NCBI RefSeq assembly: GCF_920987055.1 | Contig: NZ_CAKLBX010000004.1 | Coordinates: 1-64,000 of the forward strand | DNA from: Novosphingobium sp. CECT 9465 | Lineage (GTDB): Bacteria > Pseudomonadota > Alphaproteobacteria > Sphingomonadales > Sphingomonadaceae | DNA: 64,000 nucleotides | Direction: 5' to 3' | Shown: positions 43,771-52,444 of the stretch, one piece after another | How positions within the stretch are numbered: position 1 is the stretch's first letter | Layout: each line of letters begins with the position of its first letter | Notes under the pieces: generated by a model | Told to the model about the DNA's origin: nothing | Databases searched by the model: none | What the model saw: only the letters and a program-made list of their open reading frames with translations | Position numbers and translations under genes: made by a program

Positions 43771-43961
43771 GGCGCCTCCTCCGGTTCTAGATAGGTGTCA
43801 TAGGGCGCACCGGCAGACTCGATCCAGCTACCCTCCTCGTCGAGATTCTCGATCCGTGCGAGCAGCGCCGCCTTCAGCTGGCGCGCATCGACGTCGTGGC
43901 CCTTGTCGTCGTTCGAGACGAGGCTGAAGGCGAGCGTGTAGGCGTGGTTGTAGCGCGCCAT
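43767..43961 (-). CDS. small hypothetical protein
   Basis: 64 residues: MARYNHAYTLAFSLVSNDDK and a C-terminal acidic tail YDTYLEPEEAP. Translationally coupled to the split PP-loop gene (ATGA) and 1 bp from the GHKL gene. Not recognised. Confidence 0.6.
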   Translation of the reverse strand: MARYNHAYTLAFSLVSNDDKGHDVDARQLKAALLARIENLDEEGSWIESAGAPYDTYLEPEEAP

Positions 43962-43962
43962 G

Positions 43963-45660
43963 TCACGCGTCCTCCGCCGCGGCCTTGGGCGCGGCGGGAA
44001 CCGCGCGGGGCGTGATCGTCACGTCGAGCCGGTCGCGATTGATGACGACGGTGACCGTCCGGTCCTCGGGGACGAGGAAATAATGCCCCGCCAGCTTGTC
44101 GCGAATGCGGTTCTCAAGCGCGGCATCGTCGCCTTCGAGCAGGCCGATGATTCGTTCGGCGGCATCGGCCTGGAAGCGCTCGAGCTGCGTATCGTAGCTG
44201 TCGGCATCGCTGTCGTCGCTGGCATAGAAGATCGCGCTTTCGAGGATGTCGGCGACGCCGAGCGCGGTGATTTCGCTGCCCCGGCGGACGAAGACGGACG
44301 TCTCGTCGACCGAGTTGCACGACCATTGGTCGGGTGCGAAGGCGACATCCGCGTCGGTCGATACCTCGATGAATGCGCCGGCGTGGCTCATCGTCGCCTC
44401 GAGCGTGATAGCCTCGACCCAACCGTTTTCCGCCTCGGCGGGGGCTTCGCGGCTGTCGGAGACGATGAAGGTGCGGTCGCCCTGGGTGACGCGGAACCGC
44501 ATATCCTCGACACGGGCGAGGATATCGTACCAGCCATAGCCCTTGAACGCGTCCTGGGCCTCGACCAGCGGACCACCGAACGGATTATGCTTCGCGATCG
44601 CCGCCTGCGCGGGTTGGCCGATCAGCGCATCGAAGTCGGGCATCAGCACCATGCCGGTGTCGGTCACGCGTGCGCCGCTCTCGTAGTTGCGCGAGCTGTC
44701 GGCCGCATAGGCGGTCCATGCGAACAGATAGGGCTCGGCTTCGGGTAGTGCGATACCGAGCGAGCGCGCCTCGCGCCAGTCATGCGCCGACAGCCGGTGC
44801 GTCCCCGCGGCCTCGATCGCGCGGTAGATCGCGAGCCGGACCGCATCGCGCAGGGCGGCGATGCCGGTGTTCTCGACCACTTCCTTGCGCGCCGGGAGGA
44901 CGAGCTGGATTTGCGGCGCGTCGAAGATGTCGACCCGCGCGATCCAGTGGCCGCCCCGGTCGACTTCCTGAACATACGGCAGGTCGCACGGGATGGTCAG
45001 CCCGTGGAAGTTGAGGCGTCCGTCGCGCGAGGAATAATGCGAGGGGTGTTTCTGGAACACGCCGATGCGCACGCCGTACCATTCCTCGACATGGACCGCG
45101 TCCTTCAGCCAGTCCTCCTGCGGAAGGACCGCGCCGTTCCAGGTCACGGGAACCGGATAATGTTTGGCGGCGCGGGCCACGTCGCGCTCGAGCGTCTTCA
45201 GCCACTCGTCGGGCACGCGCACGGTGATCGCGGTGCCGCGCATGATCGGATCGGGTTCGATCGCGATCGGGCGGCTCGTCTCCCACGCCGAGGCCGGGAT
45301 ATGCGCCATCCAGCCCTGGCGGTCGGGTTTCGAGAAGGAGCGGATGATGACGTCGCGGCCTGCGAGGCTGAACACGCCCATGCCGGCGGGATCTTCGGCG
45401 CGGCGCGTCTCGTCGGACCAGCCCGAGCGGCCGAGCGTGACGATGCTCACCGGATCGGCGATGCCGTGGCCGTCATCGGTGATGTGCAGGAAGTGCTCGG
45501 CGCCGGCGCCGTTCAGCGCGAGCGCGACGCCGGTCGCACCGGCGCGGCGCGCGTTCTGGAGGAGTTCGCAGATGACGTCGAACGCGGTATTGTTGAACAG
45601 GCGCGTGACCTTGGCGATCGTCTCGGGGGCGACCGCGGTCGCGATGGTGGCGGGAATCAT
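43963..45660 (-). CDS. GHKL (Hsp90-like) ATPase
   Basis: 565 residues. The ATP-binding Bergerat fold is clear: ELLQNARRAGAT (N box), ITDDGHGIAD (G1) and PAGMGVFSLAGRD (G2). The next 250 residues resemble the transducer part of Hsp90/MutL-like proteins; the C-terminal domain has EDRTVTVVINRDRLDVTITP. No protease or nuclease domain is visible. Such proteins drive conformational work, and some belong to defence systems. The gene heads a unit with its own purine-tract leader. Confidence 0.82.
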   Translation of the reverse strand: MIPATIATAVAPETIAKVTRLFNNTAFDVICELLQNARRAGATGVALALNGAGAEHFLHITDDGHGIADPVSIVTLGRSGWSDETRRAEDPAGMGVFSLAGRDVIIRSFSKPDRQGWMAHIPASAWETSRPIAIEPDPIMRGTAITVRVPDEWLKTLERDVARAAKHYPVPVTWNGAVLPQEDWLKDAVHVEEWYGVRIGVFQKHPSHYSSRDGRLNFHGLTIPCDLPYVQEVDRGGHWIARVDIFDAPQIQLVLPARKEVVENTGIAALRDAVRLAIYRAIEAAGTHRLSAHDWREARSLGIALPEAEPYLFAWTAYAADSSRNYESGARVTDTGMVLMPDFDALIGQPAQAAIAKHNPFGGPLVEAQDAFKGYGWYDILARVEDMRFRVTQGDRTFIVSDSREAPAEAENGWVEAITLEATMSHAGAFIEVSTDADVAFAPDQWSCNSVDETSVFVRRGSEITALGVADILESAIFYASDDSDADSYDTQLERFQADAAERIIGLLEGDDAALENRIRDKLAGHYFLVPEDRTVTVVINRDRLDVTITPRAVPAAPKAAAEDA

Positions 45661-45686
45661 GGGAGTGCGCTCCTGGAAAAGGGCTC

Positions 45687-45729
45687 AGGCGTCCGTCACG
45701 CCTTCCCTCCCCGCTCCCTCTCTCCTTCA
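45687..45729 (-). promoter_or_regulatory. purine-tract leader with hairpin (GHKL gene)
   Basis: GAAGGAGAGAGGGAGCGGGG on the coding strand, then AGGCGT-gacgg-ACGCCT and AGGAG before the ATG. Confidence 0.6.
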
Positions 45730-45753
45730 TCGGCGCATCGGGCCGAGCCCTGG

Positions 45754-45939
45754 TCAGCCTGCCTTGCCGTCGCGGAACGCGCCGACCACGGTGCCCGCGT
45801 CCCAGTGACCGCTGAGGATACCGCGACGCGGGACCGAGTTGATCGCATAGCGCCGCGCCGCGAGGAGGCGGGCACGCCGGGTGTCGCGGTCGATCGGCGC
45901 GCCGGTTGCGATATCGCGGGCGAGGCGAAGCGGCGTCAT
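45754..45939 (-). CDS. small basic hypothetical protein
   Basis: 61 residues starting MTPLRLARDIATGAPIDRDT, with many Arg in the middle (RRARLLAARRYAINSVPRRG). Its start overlaps the SANT-repeat gene stop. Could be an RNA- or DNA-binding partner; no family known. Confidence 0.6.
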   Translation of the reverse strand: MTPLRLARDIATGAPIDRDTRRARLLAARRYAINSVPRRGILSGHWDAGTVVGAFRDGKAG

Positions 45940-47210
45940 GGCTTTTCCTCATCGATTGTGCCGGGGATGGCAACATGGTCGGTGACGCCCGTTCCCGAAG
46001 GATCGAGCGCGATAATTTCGGCGAGCGTCCAGGGGGCTGCGCGGCGCGGGCGACGCGAGAAGCGAAGCTCGTGCTTTTCGGCATATTTGTGGACCGCTGG
46101 ATATTTGCGGCCGATCGCTGCCGCAACATCAGGCAGCGCGACGCCGAAGTCGTGCGCGATGCGCAGCGCCCGGATCTCCTCTTCGGTCCATTTCCGGTGA
46201 TAGCCGTGGACAAGGCCGAGGATGTTCGCGCGCGTGAACAGCGAAGCCTTGGTGCGACCCATCTTCGTCGCCAGGGCGTCCATCGGCATCGTGCCGTAAA
46301 GGTCGCGCAGCCTTTCCAGATCATTGTCGCTCCACACCGGCCCGCCCCGGAACCCGTCGCGGTTGGCATGTGTGCCGCGCAACCCGAGATAGTCGGCGCG
46401 CCAGCGGATAGAGCATTTCGTGCGGCCGAGCCTGGTCGTGAGCGGGGTCAGGCTTGCCCCGTCGGCATAGGCGCGGATGAGCAGTGTGTCTTCGTCAGGG
46501 GTCCAGTTGCGGCCCCATCCCCGGCCATAGCCGAGCTTGCGCAGGTGCGGCCCGAAGCCAGCCTTGGTCCTGCGCGGAAAGCCCTCTGTGGCGAGAATGT
46601 CGATGATCGCGATATAACGAAGCCCCTCCCCGGCCAGCGTCAGCGCCCGCGTCGCCTCGGCCTCGGTCCAGTCAGCGGGCTTGTTGGGATGGCGCAAACC
46701 GAGCGCGTTGGCACGGGTCGCGGTGCCGGACAGCGGGCGTCCGATCAGCGTGGCGATCTGTGCGATCGGGATCGCCTGCGCGTAGCCGGCGCGCAGCTGG
46801 GCATCCTCCCAGTCGCTCCATTTTGGAGGATTTCCTTCGGTCAGCCCGAGCACGCCCGCGCGGGCATAGACGCTGGTGCAGGCGCGGCCGAGATCTCCAG
46901 CGAGATCGGCCGTGGGGCGAAGGCCATATTCGCGGGTGAGCCATGCGTCTTCGTCGGTCGACCACGGACGCGACGAATTGCGGCGCAGGCCCAGTTTGGC
47001 GATCTTGTCGCGCACGCCGGCGCGGCCGCGACCGAGCGCGGCGACGATGTCGTCGATCGCAGCGTCGTCGCAGAACATGCGTTCGACCGTGGCGATCTCG
47101 TCGGGGGTCCAGGCATCGTGCCGGAACGGCATCTCGCGCAGGCGCCCGCACGGCTCGGGCAGCTTCGGACACGCGACCAGCTCGACGATATCGGGCGCGA
47201 GGTCGGTCAC
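45936..47210 (-). CDS. protein with seven SANT/Myb-like repeats
   Basis: 424 residues made of tandem helical units, each starting with a W-[ST]-x-x-[ED] box: AWTPDE, PWSTDE, KWSDWE, DWTEAE, NWTPDE, VWSDND and KWTEEE. The units run about 50 residues, with a second half like IVAALGRGRAGVRDKIAKLGL in which spacing of G-R and L is kept. This is the fold of Myb/SANT and GcrA-type helix-turn-helix domains, so the protein is probably a DNA-binding factor reading a long site. Seven copies in a bacterial protein is unusual. Both ends overlap neighbours by 4 bp. Confidence 0.75.
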   Translation of the reverse strand: MTDLAPDIVELVACPKLPEPCGRLREMPFRHDAWTPDEIATVERMFCDDAAIDDIVAALGRGRAGVRDKIAKLGLRRNSSRPWSTDEDAWLTREYGLRPTADLAGDLGRACTSVYARAGVLGLTEGNPPKWSDWEDAQLRAGYAQAIPIAQIATLIGRPLSGTATRANALGLRHPNKPADWTEAEATRALTLAGEGLRYIAIIDILATEGFPRRTKAGFGPHLRKLGYGRGWGRNWTPDEDTLLIRAYADGASLTPLTTRLGRTKCSIRWRADYLGLRGTHANRDGFRGGPVWSDNDLERLRDLYGTMPMDALATKMGRTKASLFTRANILGLVHGYHRKWTEEEIRALRIAHDFGVALPDVAAAIGRKYPAVHKYAEKHELRFSRRPRRAAPWTLAEIIALDPSGTGVTDHVAIPGTIDEEKP

Positions 47211-48412
47211 AGCGACACCACGGCGACGTCGCTCAGCCGCGCGCGCAGCCGTGCATGCAGGCGGGCGATGCGGTCGTCGCCCTTGGGCATGGTGTCGACC
47301 GCGGCGATCGCCGACAGGAGGTTGAGCGCGCGGTCGGTGCGCTCGGCGTCGAGCGACAGGTGCCGTGCGAGGTCGCGCGCGGTGCTGGCGTTGGGGGAGA
47401 TGCGCTTCAGCGCGTCCATGATCGCGGCCGCGTCGGTCGCAGCGGGATCGAGCAGGAACGCGTCGAGCGCGCGCGTGCCCTTGAGGGCGATGGCGGGGCC
47501 GTGGTCCGCGACCTCGGCCAGGCCCGCGAGATCGAGCAGCTTCGCCGCCTCGTCGGCATCGACGGACGCGGCGGCACGCAGTTCCGGGGTCTTGCCGAGA
47601 TGTTCGGTGATGGTGGGATCGATATGCGCCAGCACCGGGGTTGCCGACAGCGCCGGACCCATCGCGAAGAAATCGCCGGGGGCGAGGTTGCGCAGCAGGT
47701 CGGCGTCACGCGCGGGAAAGCCGAGCAGGTCGGCCGCGCGCGCGATGTCGCGGTCGAAGACGTTGAGCCCGACCAGCACGTTCTGCAGCTCGGACACGAC
47801 CGAGGTGGAGAGCTTCGCGAGGCGCTGGGTGGCGATGACGGGGGCGAGACCGCGCTTGCGGCCGCGCGCGCACAGGTCGGTCAGGGTGGCGACGCCGAGC
47901 CGGCGGGCATCGGCATCGAGCGCGGAACCGGCGACATGCGGTGCGAGCAGATGGCCCTCGTCGATGCACACCAGCATGGTATGCGCCCAGTCCTCGCGCG
48001 GTGCGCCGACCAGGCCGGCAAAGAACGCGGCTGCCTTGATGATCCGCTGGTCGGGATCGAGGTCGGTGAGGTCGATGTGCATCGACAGCCGATGTCGCCG
48101 GCTGCGCGTCGCCGCGGCCGTCAGCCCGTCGGCGGTGAGTTCGACCGCGCGGATCGTGGTCGCGCCGATATGGCGGGCGAGGTTCTCGAATTCCCCCTCG
48201 GGGTCGACGATCGCAAGCGTCGTATAGTCGAACGCCTCCTCGATGATCCGGCGCAAGGTCCTGCTCTTGCCCGCCCCGGAGCTGCCCTGGATGAGCAGGC
48301 GTCCGGCAAGCAGGCGATCGAGGTCGAGGCTGAGCGTGCCGGTCGAATGATGGCCGAGCGGTACGCGATTGTCCGCGGCCTCGGGCGCGCGAATCGGGGT
48401 GACACAGGTCAT
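47207..48412 (-). CDS. HerA-like (DUF87) ATPase
   Basis: 401 residues from the ATG at 48412. Walker A GSSGAGKSRT, Walker B TMLVCIDEGHLLAPH and LAPVIATQRLAKLS with an arginine-finger region are typical of HerA/FtsK-type translocases. The C-terminal 120 residues are helical (ISPNASTARDLARHLSLDAE), possibly a winged helix. HerA proteins pump DNA or remodel it, often with a nuclease; none is next to it here. It overlaps the SANT-repeat gene. Confidence 0.8.
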   Translation of the reverse strand: MTCVTPIRAPEAADNRVPLGHHSTGTLSLDLDRLLAGRLLIQGSSGAGKSRTLRRIIEEAFDYTTLAIVDPEGEFENLARHIGATTIRAVELTADGLTAAATRSRRHRLSMHIDLTDLDPDQRIIKAAAFFAGLVGAPREDWAHTMLVCIDEGHLLAPHVAGSALDADARRLGVATLTDLCARGRKRGLAPVIATQRLAKLSTSVVSELQNVLVGLNVFDRDIARAADLLGFPARDADLLRNLAPGDFFAMGPALSATPVLAHIDPTITEHLGKTPELRAAASVDADEAAKLLDLAGLAEVADHGPAIALKGTRALDAFLLDPAATDAAAIMDALKRISPNASTARDLARHLSLDAERTDRALNLLSAIAAVDTMPKGDDRIARLHARLRARLSDVAVVSL

Positions 48413-48428
48413 GGCGTGGTCCTCCGGG

Positions 48429-48983
48429 TCAGGCGGCGTCGGCATCAGGGGGCGCCGGATCGTTGGCTGGGATGGCGGGAGCGTCGGGATCGGGAGCGGG
48501 CGCACCATCGAGCGTCCGCCATTCGAGCATGTCGTCGCTTTCGCGCTCGCAGTCCTGGCAGGTGGTGGAATCGTAGGTGCTGAGCAGCACCCAGGCCTGT
48601 TCGGGCTCATCCCAGGCCGCGACGGCGTCCTTGGTGACGTTGTCGCTGCCGCAGTCGTCGCACACCGGCTTGACCCGGGAGGCGGCAGGCGAGCACAAGC
48701 GATCCCCGGTGCAGATCGACCAGTCACCGTAGAATTTGCCGTCGTAGGGCAAGCAGTCGCCGGCGAGCTGAATGGCGTGTTCGCCGTAGCCGTCGTGGAA
48801 ATGAATTTCCGAATTCGGGAAGAACTTTTCCAGGACCGCCTTCGCGCCGCGGATCTTCACCTCGCTGCCATAGGTGGTGTGGACATAGTCGAGCGGTCCG
48901 ATCGCGGGGCCTTCGCAGCCCCAGTCTTCGACGTCCTCGTCGGGCGTGGCGCGGCCGTGGAACAGATAGAGATAGACGCTCAT
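48429..48983 (-). CDS. hypothetical protein with zinc ribbon
   Basis: 184 residues from the ATG at 48983 (GAAAGGA upstream). MSVYLYLFHGRATPDEDVED starts a soluble domain; later CDDCGS and CQDCER, 35 residues apart, form a zinc ribbon. Pro/Ala-rich tail. The leading sequence resembles plasmid proteins of unknown function. Confidence 0.65.
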   Translation of the reverse strand: MSVYLYLFHGRATPDEDVEDWGCEGPAIGPLDYVHTTYGSEVKIRGAKAVLEKFFPNSEIHFHDGYGEHAIQLAGDCLPYDGKFYGDWSICTGDRLCSPAASRVKPVCDDCGSDNVTKDAVAAWDEPEQAWVLLSTYDSTTCQDCERESDDMLEWRTLDGAPAPDPDAPAIPANDPAPPDADAA

Positions 48984-48996
48984 CGTGGCGGTCCTT

Positions 48997-49665
48997 TCAG
49001 GCGCTGGGGAGGAGGTGCGCGAGCGCGCTCGCGTCGACCTGTTTGGAGATCGGGGCGGTGCTTTCGACGCGGACCGCGTCGAGGCTCTCGAACGTCTCGG
49101 GCATCTGGCGGCGTTCGTAACGGTCCTTGTCGACGAGACCGTGGATCGGCGCGCCCTCGTGGCGCGCGAAGCCGAGCGCATCGACGCTGACGACACGGCG
49201 GAAGACGCAGCCGACCTTGCCCTCGGGCACCCAGTCCGCCCAGGAACCCGACGCCGAGACGCTCTCGTACTGGCCGATGATCACCTGATAGGCGGCGCGG
49301 CGGCGGACGACGTGGCTGTCGTGGATCGACACTTCCTCGCCGGTCAGCGCGGTCCAGCGGTCGGGATGCCAGCAGCGCACCGAACGGCGCGCGTTCTCGA
49401 CCTGCAGGGCGATGCCCGGAATGGGCAGGCGGCGAAACTCGCTGCCGAAGGCGTAGAGCACCAGCGCGTAATCGACGTCTTCCTCATAGTAAGGATCGTC
49501 GCGGCGCAGCGCCTCGGGCATCGCGGCCTGGCGTTCGTCCGACAGGACATATCCGCCATGACTGGGTGTCGATACGCGCCAGATGCCGGGCAGGACCTGG
49601 TCAGCGCGGTCGGGTGCGTCCCAGGGTGTCGTCTCAGGGCGTGGGCTGGGCTGGAACCGGGTCAT
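48997..49665 (-). CDS. DUF7007-like protein
   Basis: 222 residues. WRVSTPSHGGYVLSDERQAA, then YYEEDVDYALVLYAFG recall DUF7007, a plasmid protein family of unknown role. The 5' leader forms an 8-bp hairpin that covers the ribosome site and the first bases of the start codon. Confidence 0.65.
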   Translation of the reverse strand: MTRFQPSPRPETTPWDAPDRADQVLPGIWRVSTPSHGGYVLSDERQAAMPEALRRDDPYYEEDVDYALVLYAFGSEFRRLPIPGIALQVENARRSVRCWHPDRWTALTGEEVSIHDSHVVRRRAAYQVIIGQYESVSASGSWADWVPEGKVGCVFRRVVSVDALGFARHEGAPIHGLVDKDRYERRQMPETFESLDAVRVESTAPISKQVDASALAHLLPSA

Positions 49666-49719
49666 CTGTCGTCTCCCTCAATGGATTCGACAGATTCCCT
49701 CTCTCTCTCCTCCCCCTCG
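49664..49719 (-). promoter_or_regulatory. leader hairpin covering the ribosome site (gene 48997..49665)
   Basis: ATCTGTCG pairs with CGACAGAT (49664..49671 with 49688..49695); the loop holds GGGAGA and the stem enters the start codon. A GAGGAGAGAGAGAGGG tract lies 5'. The arrangement suits translational control. Confidence 0.65.
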
Positions 49720-49838
49720 GCAGACCGGGATGATGGCGGCAGGCAGGGTCGTTCATGGTGCAGCCGTGACTGGCCGCACGGATCGCGCTCACGCGCAAAG
49801 TGTTCTCAGTCCTGATATTTCACGACAGGAGATCGATC

Positions 49839-50021
49839 ATGGGTGAAGCAACCGACAAGCTGAAGGCGGCAGGCAACAAGCTGGCCGGCAACGTCAAGGA
49901 AAGCATCGGCAAGGCGACCGATAACGCCAGTCTCGAAGCCGAGGGCAAGGCGCAGAAGGTCAAGGGCGCCGGTCAGGACGTCAAGGGATCGGTCAAGGGC
50001 GCGCTCGGCGACGATATCTGA
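49839..50021 (+). CDS. CsbD-family stress protein
   Basis: 60 residues, nearly all helical and charged: MGEATDKLKAAGNKLAGNVK, then SIGKATDNASLEAEGKAQK. The ATG at 49839 has CAGGAG upstream. CsbD-like proteins accumulate under general stress in many bacteria; their mechanism is unknown. It is one of very few plus-strand genes in this region and has its own terminator. Confidence 0.88.
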   Translation: MGEATDKLKAAGNKLAGNVKESIGKATDNASLEAEGKAQKVKGAGQDVKGSVKGALGDDI

Positions 50022-50430
50022 CCCCCCCGACCTTCGATGACACGATCGGGCCGCTTCGGGCAACCGGGGCGGCCTTTTCCTTGCGCGCCGGGAATCCGGG
50101 ATTTCGAGCGCCACCTTTGAAGATCGACTTGAGGCTGCGCGGGCGCTCGGCTAGCCGTGCCGCGACCACGGTCATCCAGATCGCATCGCACCCCGTGGAC
50201 GGCCTCGCGCCGCGCGCCTGATTGCAGCGCAGATGCTTCAGCAGGCCGTTCGACAGCGATCGCCGTCCACCCGCGCTGCGCAGCGTGACATGGTCGAACG
50301 TCGGGTAATCGGGATGATGGCGGGCGAGGCGCCGCGGGCTCGGCAGGGGCATCCCGCATCCGGCGCACAGCGACGACTGCGCCCAGCGCAGGATCCGCCG
50401 CTGGTTTCTGGCTTGGGTGGTCGATGCCAT
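49993..50430 (-). CDS. HNH endonuclease-like protein
   Basis: 145 residues from the ATG at 50430. CAGCG, then FDHVTLRSAGGRRSLSNGLL and KHLRCNQARG form the HNH pattern (Cys pair, Asp-His, Asn, His-x-x-Cys). It may be a homing-type or DNA-processing nuclease. The 3' end overlaps csbD by 29 bp. Confidence 0.7.
   Translation of the reverse strand: MASTTQARNQRRILRWAQSSLCAGCGMPLPSPRRLARHHPDYPTFDHVTLRSAGGRRSLSNGLLKHLRCNQARGARPSTGCDAIWMTVVAARLAERPRSLKSIFKGGARNPGFPARKEKAAPVARSGPIVSSKVGGVRYRRRARP
50049..50078 (+). terminator. intrinsic terminator of the csbD gene
   Basis: GGCCGC pairs with GCGGCC around a 14-base interval, followed by TTTT (50075..50078). It lies inside the convergent HNH gene. Confidence 0.75.
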
Positions 50431-50473
50431 GATGCGAGAATGGTGGCCCTGGATTAAATTCCTGCCAACGACG

Positions 50474-51781
50474 TCATCCGATGTGCAGCTGGTCAAGCAC
50501 GGCGGTTTCGAGACTGTCGCCTTCGAGATCCTCGGCATGGATCGTCACGACGGGGGCGATCTCGCGAAGTTTCTCGACCTGGCGCAGCTTCAGCCCGAGC
50601 GCATCGGCGTCGTCGCCGGTGACGACCTCGAGCGCCGCCTCGATCACCTCGCCGGTGGTGAAATCACGCAGGTCGAGAAGGAGGTCTGGACGCATCTCGC
50701 CGATCGACGTCGCGATATCGAACAGGAGCCGCTTGAACCCGACGCCGATGCCGCGCCGGCGAAGCCGGTACTGGAGATCGAGCAGGCCGACGATCGTCTT
50801 GCGTTCGGCGAGATTGTGGATCGCGACGAAATTGGCGGGGCGCGCGATCGGCTGCGCATAGGCGCGCAGGCACGCATAGCCCTCGCGCGGGTTGTGCTCG
50901 CCGACGACGGCCAGGACCAGATACGGCGGTCCGATGTGGCGCTGGTGGACGCCGATGTGGCGGATGCGGTTCTTGACGATCAGCTCGCGCCCTTCGGCAA
51001 GCGTGATGGTCGAGCCGGAGACGTCGATCGCATACAGGAGGAGGAAGGCCTGCGGGGCGTGCTCGCTCGGCCATTTCTTCGCCGCCTCGCGCAGTTTCGC
51101 GAACACGACGCCGCGTTCATAGGGGTCGATATGGGTGTAGAGATGGCGCGCGAGCGGGATGCCCGGTGCGATCTGGACCCGCTCGGCCGCGGCGCGCATC
51201 GCCGCGAACTCGCTCGCCATCGATGTCGTGCGCGGCTCGCCGACCTCGAGTGGTTCGACGACGTTGACCTGCGCCATTTCCATCAACTGCCACAGCAGGC
51301 GCGCGAGGCGCGGGATCGCGACGCCGCGGGTGCGATCGTCGGGTTCGCTGTCATCAGGGAGCTGCGCCAGCTTCTCGGGGGCGAGCCGGTGCGCCGAGAA
51401 CAGCCCGTCGGGCTCGTTGATCGTGCGCGGGGTGGTGGTCGCCTTCTCGCGGATGCGGGGCGGCGCCTGCTCCCGGAAGAACGGGCAGTCGACGTCATGT
51501 TCGGGGCGACGCTGGCGGATGCTGGTGAGCCGGCGCAGGTAATAGGTTTCGGCTTCGGAGAGATAGGCCGGCGAGAGTAGCGGCGGGTCCGTCCCCTCCC
51601 CCAGGCAGTCGCAGGCTATCCACTGGTGATGATCGCGTGCCTTGACCACCATGATGACCGAGGCGCGGTGATCGCTGTCCTCGCCTTCGCCTGTGTACCA
51701 GCGCACCAGCGCCTCGCGCACCACGTCGGGTACGGGCGAGCGCAGGGTAAGACCCCGGGTATCGCGTGGGACGAGCCACAT
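50474..51781 (-). CDS. DUF1173-like protein
   Basis: 435 residues. HHQWIACDCLGEGTDPPLLS, then YYLRRLTSIRQRRPEHDVDC and PFF place two Cys pairs early (CDC and CPFF), as in DUF1173 and SWIM-like zinc binding. The middle and C-terminal parts are well structured (KNRIRHIGVHQRHIGPPYLV). The C-terminal 80 residues are helical. Function is unknown. Divergent from the gene at 51857. Confidence 0.65.
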   Translation of the reverse strand: MWLVPRDTRGLTLRSPVPDVVREALVRWYTGEGEDSDHRASVIMVVKARDHHQWIACDCLGEGTDPPLLSPAYLSEAETYYLRRLTSIRQRRPEHDVDCPFFREQAPPRIREKATTTPRTINEPDGLFSAHRLAPEKLAQLPDDSEPDDRTRGVAIPRLARLLWQLMEMAQVNVVEPLEVGEPRTTSMASEFAAMRAAAERVQIAPGIPLARHLYTHIDPYERGVVFAKLREAAKKWPSEHAPQAFLLLYAIDVSGSTITLAEGRELIVKNRIRHIGVHQRHIGPPYLVLAVVGEHNPREGYACLRAYAQPIARPANFVAIHNLAERKTIVGLLDLQYRLRRRGIGVGFKRLLFDIATSIGEMRPDLLLDLRDFTTGEVIEAALEVVTGDDADALGLKLRQVEKLREIAPVVTIHAEDLEGDSLETAVLDQLHIG

Positions 51782-51816
51782 GGTGGTGAAGCTACTCCAT
51801 AATGCTTGCCTTGTCG

Positions 51817-51848
51817 CCTTTGTTCACGTTACGTTCAATGAACAAAGG
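51817..51848. promoter_or_regulatory. 10-bp operator-like inverted repeat
   Basis: CCTTTGTTCA and TGAACAAAGG flank a 12-base interval immediately before the ATG at 51857, and the right arm contains part of the AAAGGAG ribosome site. Suits a repressor between divergent genes or a message hairpin that hides the ribosome site. Confidence 0.7.
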
Positions 51849-51856
51849 AGCTGGCC

Positions 51857-52381
51857 ATGAAGCGTTCGGAATTTATCGGAGAGTTCGACCTCGATGCGGT
51901 GCTCACCGAATTGTCGGTCGATCTGGATATTCGCGTTACCCGGCGCATGCTCGCGGGGGCGTGCATCGGCAGCAATCCGGAGGATGCGTATCTCTCGGCG
52001 CGCGAGTTGCGGGAATCGCTCGAATGGATCCACGAGGGCGAGAACGAGGGCAAGGTCAAGCTGACCACGATCCTCAGCACCGCGTGCGACGATTTCCAGC
52101 GGTGCCTCTATTATTGCGTCGCCGGCAAGGGCGTCGTGACCATGCTCGACGATCTCGTCTGGCTGGAGAAGCTGCTGGAGGCGCGCGGTCGCATCGCCGG
52201 GCACATCTATCGCAACAAGCTGCCGGTGAAGCCGCTGGTCAATCCGTATGTCGCGGCCGAGCCGGATGGTCCGTTGGGCCGCTTCGACCCCGCGTTCGCG
52301 ATCGGCGCGTCCTGGTCGCATGACCCGGGACCCGATTACGATTCCGACGATCGTGGCCCCGGTCCGAAGCTCAAGGGCTGA
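51857..52381 (+). CDS. hypothetical protein
   Basis: 174 residues: MKRSEFIGEFDLDAVLTELS, a helical middle (YYCVAGKGVVTMLDDLVWLE) and an acidic Pro/Asp-rich end. No domain recognised. It stands alone on the plus strand with a palindrome over its ribosome site and a shared terminator downstream. Confidence 0.65.
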   Translation: MKRSEFIGEFDLDAVLTELSVDLDIRVTRRMLAGACIGSNPEDAYLSARELRESLEWIHEGENEGKVKLTTILSTACDDFQRCLYYCVAGKGVVTMLDDLVWLEKLLEARGRIAGHIYRNKLPVKPLVNPYVAAEPDGPLGRFDPAFAIGASWSHDPGPDYDSDDRGPGPKLKG

Positions 52382-52385
52382 CGAC

Positions 52386-52428
52386 AAAAAGAAAAGGCGG
52401 TTCGGCAAGGGAGCATGCCGGACCGCCT
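52386..52428. terminator. bidirectional terminator
   Basis: AGGCGGTtCGGCA and TGCCGgACCGCCT form a 12-bp stem. On the minus strand it is followed by TTTTCTTTTTG, ending the nuclease gene; on the plus strand it ends the gene at 51857..52381. Confidence 0.8.
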
Positions 52429-52444
52429 CTTCCAGGGGGGGATA

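Noticed and set aside
44782..48227. Very long plus-strand ORFs (472 and 773 codons)
   Set aside because: Antisense frames of the GHKL, SANT-repeat and HerA-like genes; composition is typical of GC-rich shadows.
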